From NCBI GenBank assembly GCA_937770485.1, contig CALJHX010000034.1, forward strand, positions 1 to 64,000: 64,000 bases of DNA, read 5' to 3'. This stretch comes from an uncultured Verrucomicrobiae bacterium. GTDB lineage: Bacteria; Verrucomicrobiota; Verrucomicrobiia; Limisphaerales; UBA1096. The position numbers were made by a program, and so were the translations under genes. Below the pieces are notes generated by a model. That model was not told the DNA's origin. It saw only the letters and a list, made by a program, of their open reading frames with translations, and made no database searches. This document shows, one piece after another, positions 59,354-64,000 of this stretch. Within the stretch, counting starts at the first letter, position 1, and each line of letters starts with the position of its first letter.

Positions 59354-60145
59354 ATGAACTTGTGGTTCAGCCTTGGGAGGACGATGACGCTGGCGATGTT
59401 GGCGGCCTTGATGGTGGGTTGTGAACCAACGAGCGGGAGCGGTTCCCGAATGGAGGATGACGCTGATTTTGTGCGTGGGAAAAGCCGCCTGGCCCGCAAG
59501 GACGTTGACGGTGCGGTTCTCTCCTTCAGCAAGGCGCTCGCCAACAGTCAGGGCAACGCTGCCGCTCATTTCGAGCTGGGGCTGATTTTTTACGAGCCCA
59601 GCAACAAAAAAAACAACTACGTTTCGGCCTGCTACCATTTCCAGCGGCATCTTGAGTTGCAACAGGACTCCAGCCACGCAGGCAACATCGAGGGCTTCAT
59701 CAAGGTCTGCAAAAAGGAGATCGCCAAGGACATCGCCATGGCGCCCATCCCGCGTTCGGAGATTAACGCGATTCACACGATGCGCACGCAGTTGGCCAAG
59801 GCCAACAGCGAAAAAAGCCACCTCAAGAGCCAAGTCGAGGCCATGCGCGGCCGGTTGCAGCAAGCCGGCAGCACCGTACCGGAGGTCGCCGTGGCGACCG
59901 GCAGTTCGCCGCCTTCCGTGAACCCGCGCGCCAACCCGCGCGTGGCCCCAAGGCCCAATTACGAAGTCCGATCCAGCCAGACTCGGACTCACACGCTCAA
60001 GGTGGGCGAGAGCCTCTACAGCCTGGCCAGGCGCTACGCCGTCCCGTTTTCAGCCTTGAAAGCGGCCAACCCGCGCCTGATGCGCAACTCTCGCGACCTG
60101 AAGCCGGGCGTCACCGTTTACATCCCGGCCAAGCGCACCCAGTAA
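59354..60145 (+). CDS. TPR-like lipoprotein with C-terminal LysM domain
   Basis: Lipobox-like MLAALMVGCEP; TPR-like segment; RTHTLKVGESLYSLARRYAVPFSALKAANPRLMRNSRDLKPGVTVYIP (LysM). Confidence 0.87.
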   Translation: MNLWFSLGRTMTLAMLAALMVGCEPTSGSGSRMEDDADFVRGKSRLARKDVDGAVLSFSKALANSQGNAAAHFELGLIFYEPSNKKNNYVSACYHFQRHLELQQDSSHAGNIEGFIKVCKKEIAKDIAMAPIPRSEINAIHTMRTQLAKANSEKSHLKSQVEAMRGRLQQAGSTVPEVAVATGSSPPSVNPRANPRVAPRPNYEVRSSQTRTHTLKVGESLYSLARRYAVPFSALKAANPRLMRNSRDLKPGVTVYIPAKRTQ

Positions 60146-60154
60146 TCCATCGCC

Positions 60155-60967
60155 GTGCGCCGATTGGTCTTCCCAGTCATCCTCCTGTTTTGGCTGGCGA
60201 TGAATGTCCTCCTGTGGCGCGCCGAGTACGGCGACACCGATCGAGGCAGCCGCGTCTCCAACGACGTGGTGCTCAACAAAATCTTCAACGCACCCGACGC
60301 TTCCAACCTGCGAGTTTCGCAGAACGGCACGTTGCTTGGCTTCGTCCATTGGGAAATCATCCCCGACGAGGTTTATTTCAGCGGCACCAACCAGCCGGTC
60401 GGGCGCGTGGAGTCTATCAAGGGCTACACCCTCGCGCTCGATGGCCGAATCCAAATCGAGACGCTGAAGACGAAGTTGCGATTCACCCTCCGCTCGATAC
60501 TTGGCGCCGACCTCGGTTGGCAAAACGTCAGCGCCACGATCGACCTGCCGCCCAGCACGTGGGAGTTTGCGTCGGCGGCAACCAACCAAGTGCTGAGCGT
60601 GAAACACGACGGGGCGCTTGGCCAATGGGAACGAATTACACCGCTTGCCCAACTGCGAAACCCCGCCGCATTGCTCGAGTCGTTCGCCGGGCCGGTTTTT
60701 ACGCCGTTGCTCGAGCCGTTGCTACCGCCTATCACCGCGCTTGGCCAAGCTGGCTCCGCGCCGCTTGAGCTTGGCCTCGAGTGGGCCGCCTACAACGACG
60801 CCATCCGGCTCGGCAGCACACGCGTCCGCATTTATCGCATCGAGGCCAAGCTACCCGGCGAGCGTGTTATCACGGTTTTGGTGAGCCGGGTGGGCGAGAT
60901 TTTGCAGGTCATATTCCCCGGCCAACTCGAGTTCACCAACGAAAGTTTCCCCCTGAAAGAAGCGTGA
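60155..60967 (+). CDS. Conserved hypothetical protein with N-terminal TM segment
   Basis: 270-aa ORF co-directional between LysM gene and ABC transporter genes; hydrophobic LVFPVILLFWLAMNVLLW. Confidence 0.7.
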   Translation: MRRLVFPVILLFWLAMNVLLWRAEYGDTDRGSRVSNDVVLNKIFNAPDASNLRVSQNGTLLGFVHWEIIPDEVYFSGTNQPVGRVESIKGYTLALDGRIQIETLKTKLRFTLRSILGADLGWQNVSATIDLPPSTWEFASAATNQVLSVKHDGALGQWERITPLAQLRNPAALLESFAGPVFTPLLEPLLPPITALGQAGSAPLELGLEWAAYNDAIRLGSTRVRIYRIEAKLPGERVITVLVSRVGEILQVIFPGQLEFTNESFPLKEA

Positions 60968-61686
60968 TTGAAATCGAGCAATTAAAAAAGCAATTCGGCG
61001 ATTTAAGGGCAGTCGACGACGTTAGCCTGGCTGTGCCAGGCGGCGAGTTTTTCGTCATTCTTGGCCCGAATGCCGCCGGCAAAACCACCACCATCAAGGT
61101 CATGGCAGGGCTAATGAAACCGACGAGCGGCTCGGTGAGGATTTGCGGATTCGACATCGGCACCAGCCCAATCGAGGCGCGCCGCCGCATGGCCTATGTG
61201 CCGGATTTTCCGTTCCTCTATGACAAGCTCACACCGGCTGAGTTTTTCCGTTTCACCGGCAAGTTGTTCGGGATGAAGGACCCTGCGATGGAGGCCAAGG
61301 CCGAGCACCTGGCCAACCGATTCAACCTCGGCGATTTTTTGGCCAAGCCGATCGAGAGCCTCTCGCACGGCACCAAGCAGCGCGTAGCCATCGTCTCCGC
61401 GCTGATGCACTCGCCGGAGGTCGTTGTGTTTGACGAGCCGATGGTCGGGCTGGATCCGCACCATTCCCGCGTGCTCAAGGACATCCTGCGCGAACAGGCC
61501 GACGCCGGCGTGACGGTGTTTGTCTCCACCCACCAACTCAGCGTCGCCGAGGAAATGGCCGACCGCATCGGCATCATGCACCAGGGACGACTGGTTGCCG
61601 TCGGGTCGCACGAGGAGTTGCAGGCAGCGAACAGGGACAGCACGCTCGAGTCTATTTTTCTGTCACTCACTGACGACGACGCATGA
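60964..61686 (+). CDS. ABC transporter ATP-binding protein
   Basis: GTG start overlapping the previous stop. VILGPNAAGKTTTIKVMAGLMKPTSG; SLSHGTKQRVAIVSALMHSPEVVVFDEPMVGLDPH. Confidence 0.9.
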   Translation: MIEIEQLKKQFGDLRAVDDVSLAVPGGEFFVILGPNAAGKTTTIKVMAGLMKPTSGSVRICGFDIGTSPIEARRRMAYVPDFPFLYDKLTPAEFFRFTGKLFGMKDPAMEAKAEHLANRFNLGDFLAKPIESLSHGTKQRVAIVSALMHSPEVVVFDEPMVGLDPHHSRVLKDILREQADAGVTVFVSTHQLSVAEEMADRIGIMHQGRLVAVGSHEELQAANRDSTLESIFLSLTDDDA

Positions 61687-63410
61687 ACGACGAGAAGCCC
61701 ATTCCGCACTGGCGGATTTTGGCCGGGGTCAACCGCACGCAAAGCTGGCGGCGGCTCAAGTCGGCGGTGGCGCACTCTCGGCTGCACGCGTTCCTTATGG
61801 GCCTGTTTGTCTTGGGTTACGCCTTGCTGGCGTACGCGCTGTTTCACAAGGCGCTGCAGTTCACCTCGAGCTTCCCCGGCCTGGGGCCGGTGCTGATCGA
61901 GCGGATGATATTCCTGTTGTTCGCGTTTCTGTTTTTGCTGTTACTGCTCAGCAACGTCATCATTAGCTTCACCAACCTCTTCCGAAACAGGGAAACGCAT
62001 TTTCTGCTGTCGCTGCCGGTGCCGCATCAGGTGGTTTATCGGTGGAAAATTTTTGAGTCCGGAATCCTGGCGTCTTGGGCGTTTTTGTTTTTGATCGCAC
62101 CATTCGTGGCGGCGTACGGGACAACCTACAACGCGCCGTGGCATTTTTATCTTGTGACGCCGATCTTCGTGGTGCTGTTCGTCGTGCTGCCGGCCATCCT
62201 CGGCAGTTGGGCGGCAATCGGGCTGGCGCGGTGGCTGGACCGGTTGGCGTTCCAGGTGGCCGCCGTGCTGGCGGTGATCGTGCTGATCGTCTTTGTCAGC
62301 TCGTGGCTGCAGCCGGAGACGGTGACCGACGAGATGCTCGAGACGCGCGTGCTCGACGTTGTCGACCGGTTGCTATCGCGCACGCGGTTTTCGCTGTTCC
62401 CGTTCCTGCCAAGCTACTGGGTGTCGAGCGGGATCACCCAATGGGTCGAGGGTGCGTTGATGGGCACATTTTTCTTTGGCTTGGTTTTGATCAGTCACAC
62501 GCTCTTTTTCGGCTACCTCGCCTCGACTCGCTCGGGCGGTTTTTTTTACGGGGCGCTCTCAGCGGTGAACAGCCGTGGCGGCGGCGCGACGGCCCGTTGG
62601 AAATTCTGGCGGAGCAAGCGACCGCTGGGCCAAGCGGCGTTCGCGTCCAAGCCGCTAGACCGCTGGGCCAAGCTGCTGTGGTGGGGGAGTGCCGATACGC
62701 GGGCGCTGATCGTGAAGGACATCCGCACCTTCTTGCGCGACGCGACCCAATGGGGCCAGTCGCTGATCCTGCTTGGCCTGTTGATCGCCTATATCGTGAA
62801 CCTTCGCCATTTTTCGCACCGGCTGACTAGCGATTTTTGGATCGACCTCACCTCGTACCTGAACCTTGGTGCATGCGCGCTGAATCTCGCCACGTTGACG
62901 ACCCGCTTCGTCTTCCCTCAAATCTCGCTCGAGGGCAAACGCATCTGGATTATCGGCATGGCGCCGCTTGGGATGCGCCGCACGCTCATGGCCAAGTTCC
63001 TCTTTTCCACCGCCGTGTCGATGATCGTGACGATGGCGCTGGTGGGGGCCTCATGCGCGATGCTCTCGATTTCGCTGGAGCGCATTCTGTACTTCACGCT
63101 GACCGTCGGAGTAATGGCGTTCACGCTCAACGCGCTAGCGGTGGGTCTCGGCGCGGTGTACCCGAACTTCCGTGAGGACAACCCGAGCAAGATCGTCAGC
63201 GGTTTCGGCGGCACGCTCTGCCTTGTGCTGAGTTTCCTCTATATCATTGGCATGCTGAGCCTCATGGCGGCGACATCGCGCTGGGCATTCGGCGGCAGCT
63301 CGTCGGTGATTTTCGGTCTGGGTTGGGCTCTGTTCCTCGGCGGCTCATTCCTGCTCGGTTGGCTGCCGCTGCGAACCGGCATCCGCAAAATGGCCAGCGT
63401 GGAAATCTAG
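61683..63410 (+). CDS. ABC transporter permease (multi-TM)
   Basis: ATGA overlap with the ATPase gene; >10 predicted hydrophobic segments, e.g. MIFLLFAFLFLLLLLSNVIISF. Confidence 0.82.
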   Translation: MNDEKPIPHWRILAGVNRTQSWRRLKSAVAHSRLHAFLMGLFVLGYALLAYALFHKALQFTSSFPGLGPVLIERMIFLLFAFLFLLLLLSNVIISFTNLFRNRETHFLLSLPVPHQVVYRWKIFESGILASWAFLFLIAPFVAAYGTTYNAPWHFYLVTPIFVVLFVVLPAILGSWAAIGLARWLDRLAFQVAAVLAVIVLIVFVSSWLQPETVTDEMLETRVLDVVDRLLSRTRFSLFPFLPSYWVSSGITQWVEGALMGTFFFGLVLISHTLFFGYLASTRSGGFFYGALSAVNSRGGGATARWKFWRSKRPLGQAAFASKPLDRWAKLLWWGSADTRALIVKDIRTFLRDATQWGQSLILLGLLIAYIVNLRHFSHRLTSDFWIDLTSYLNLGACALNLATLTTRFVFPQISLEGKRIWIIGMAPLGMRRTLMAKFLFSTAVSMIVTMALVGASCAMLSISLERILYFTLTVGVMAFTLNALAVGLGAVYPNFREDNPSKIVSGFGGTLCLVLSFLYIIGMLSLMAATSRWAFGGSSSVIFGLGWALFLGGSFLLGWLPLRTGIRKMASVEI

Positions 63411-63430
63411 CCGATTGGCCAAGCGGGGAG

Positions 63431-64000
63431 TCAGTCTTTGGAGGGGCGCCAGTCGATTAGTTTTAGCTGAACGGTTTGGCGGTCGTTAAAGTTGTTGATC
63501 TGCGGTGCGATGGCAATGTCGAAAGTGTCTTTCGGCTCGTCCTCGGGCTTGAGGTTCCACGCAACGACTTCGGAGGTACCGCGCTCGTCGGTCACCCAGA
63601 ACTTGGCGTGCTGTTTGTCGCGGCCCATTCGGTAAACAGGACTCGAAAGGGTGAGTCCGGCGACGAGGAGTTGGATCTCCGGGTTGCCTTGGCCAAGCGG
63701 TTCGAGTTGGCGCATTTCCTCGATGTGCACCAGGGTCAGTTCCGAGAGGTCGGTCTCGGCGTCGAGCTTGAGCGGCGGCTGGAACATGTCGGGCGAGATG
63801 GTTTTCTTGGCGATCTCGTTGATCCGTTCGCGGAAGGCGTCAAGCCGGCCGGGCTTGACGGAGACGCCGGCGGCCATGGCGTGTCCGCCGTGATCGTTGA
63901 GGAGGTCGTCGCAGCCGCGCATGGCCTCGGCGAGGTCGAAGCCCTCGATGCTGCGGGCAGAGCCTTTCCAGCCGTCGCCGTCGCTGGCGAGGATGAAGGT
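63431..64000 (-). CDS. recJ: Single-stranded-DNA-specific exonuclease RecJ, C-terminal part (runs off the window)
   Basis: Frame open to window end: SDGDGWKGSARSIEGFDLAEAMRGCDDLLNDHGGHAMAAGVSVKPGRLDAFRERIN...RQLEPLGQGNPEIQLLVAGL. Confidence 0.88.
   Translation of the reverse strand, partial: TFILASDGDGWKGSARSIEGFDLAEAMRGCDDLLNDHGGHAMAAGVSVKPGRLDAFRERINEIAKKTISPDMFQPPLKLDAETDLSELTLVHIEEMRQLEPLGQGNPEIQLLVAGLTLSSPVYRMGRDKQHAKFWVTDERGTSEVVAWNLKPEDEPKDTFDIAIAPQINNFNDRQTVQLKLIDWRPSKD

Noticed and set aside
59201-59992. N-terminal 264 aa of the ORF-track FtsK
   Set aside because: Overlaps the LysM lipoprotein gene on the opposite strand and lacks FtsK-like sequence; translation start moved to 59200.

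Overview
Chromosomal window, most likely from a marine-type Verrucomicrobium (PVC superphylum). Support for this: Planctomycete/Verrucomicrobia-style haem-binding dehydrogenases, several sulfatases, ThuA-DUF1080, and a PEP-CTERM protein. The first ~16 kb is AT-richer accessory DNA: ankyrin pseudogenes, a GNAT-aminotransferase fusion, and a sulfatase cluster. This is followed by oppABCDF, an AT-rich SF1 helicase-nuclease, and then a GC-rich block of mostly housekeeping genes (araB, lysA, thiG, ndk, trpF, folK, glnD, ECF sigma, lgt, ftsK, recJ). The most striking signal is not a gene. A perfect palindrome, core CTTGGCCAAG and extended form CGCTTGGCCAAGCG, occurs more than 20 times in genes and intergenic gaps of the GC-rich part, where about 0.06 copies of a given 10-mer would be expected by chance. 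It resembles a highly iterated palindrome system such as cyanobacterial HIP1. Other points of interest are a MITE-like element after folK, two heptose-biosynthesis gene remnants between lysA and thiG, a possible oppC 5' frameshift, and a nonsense-truncated ankyrin gene.
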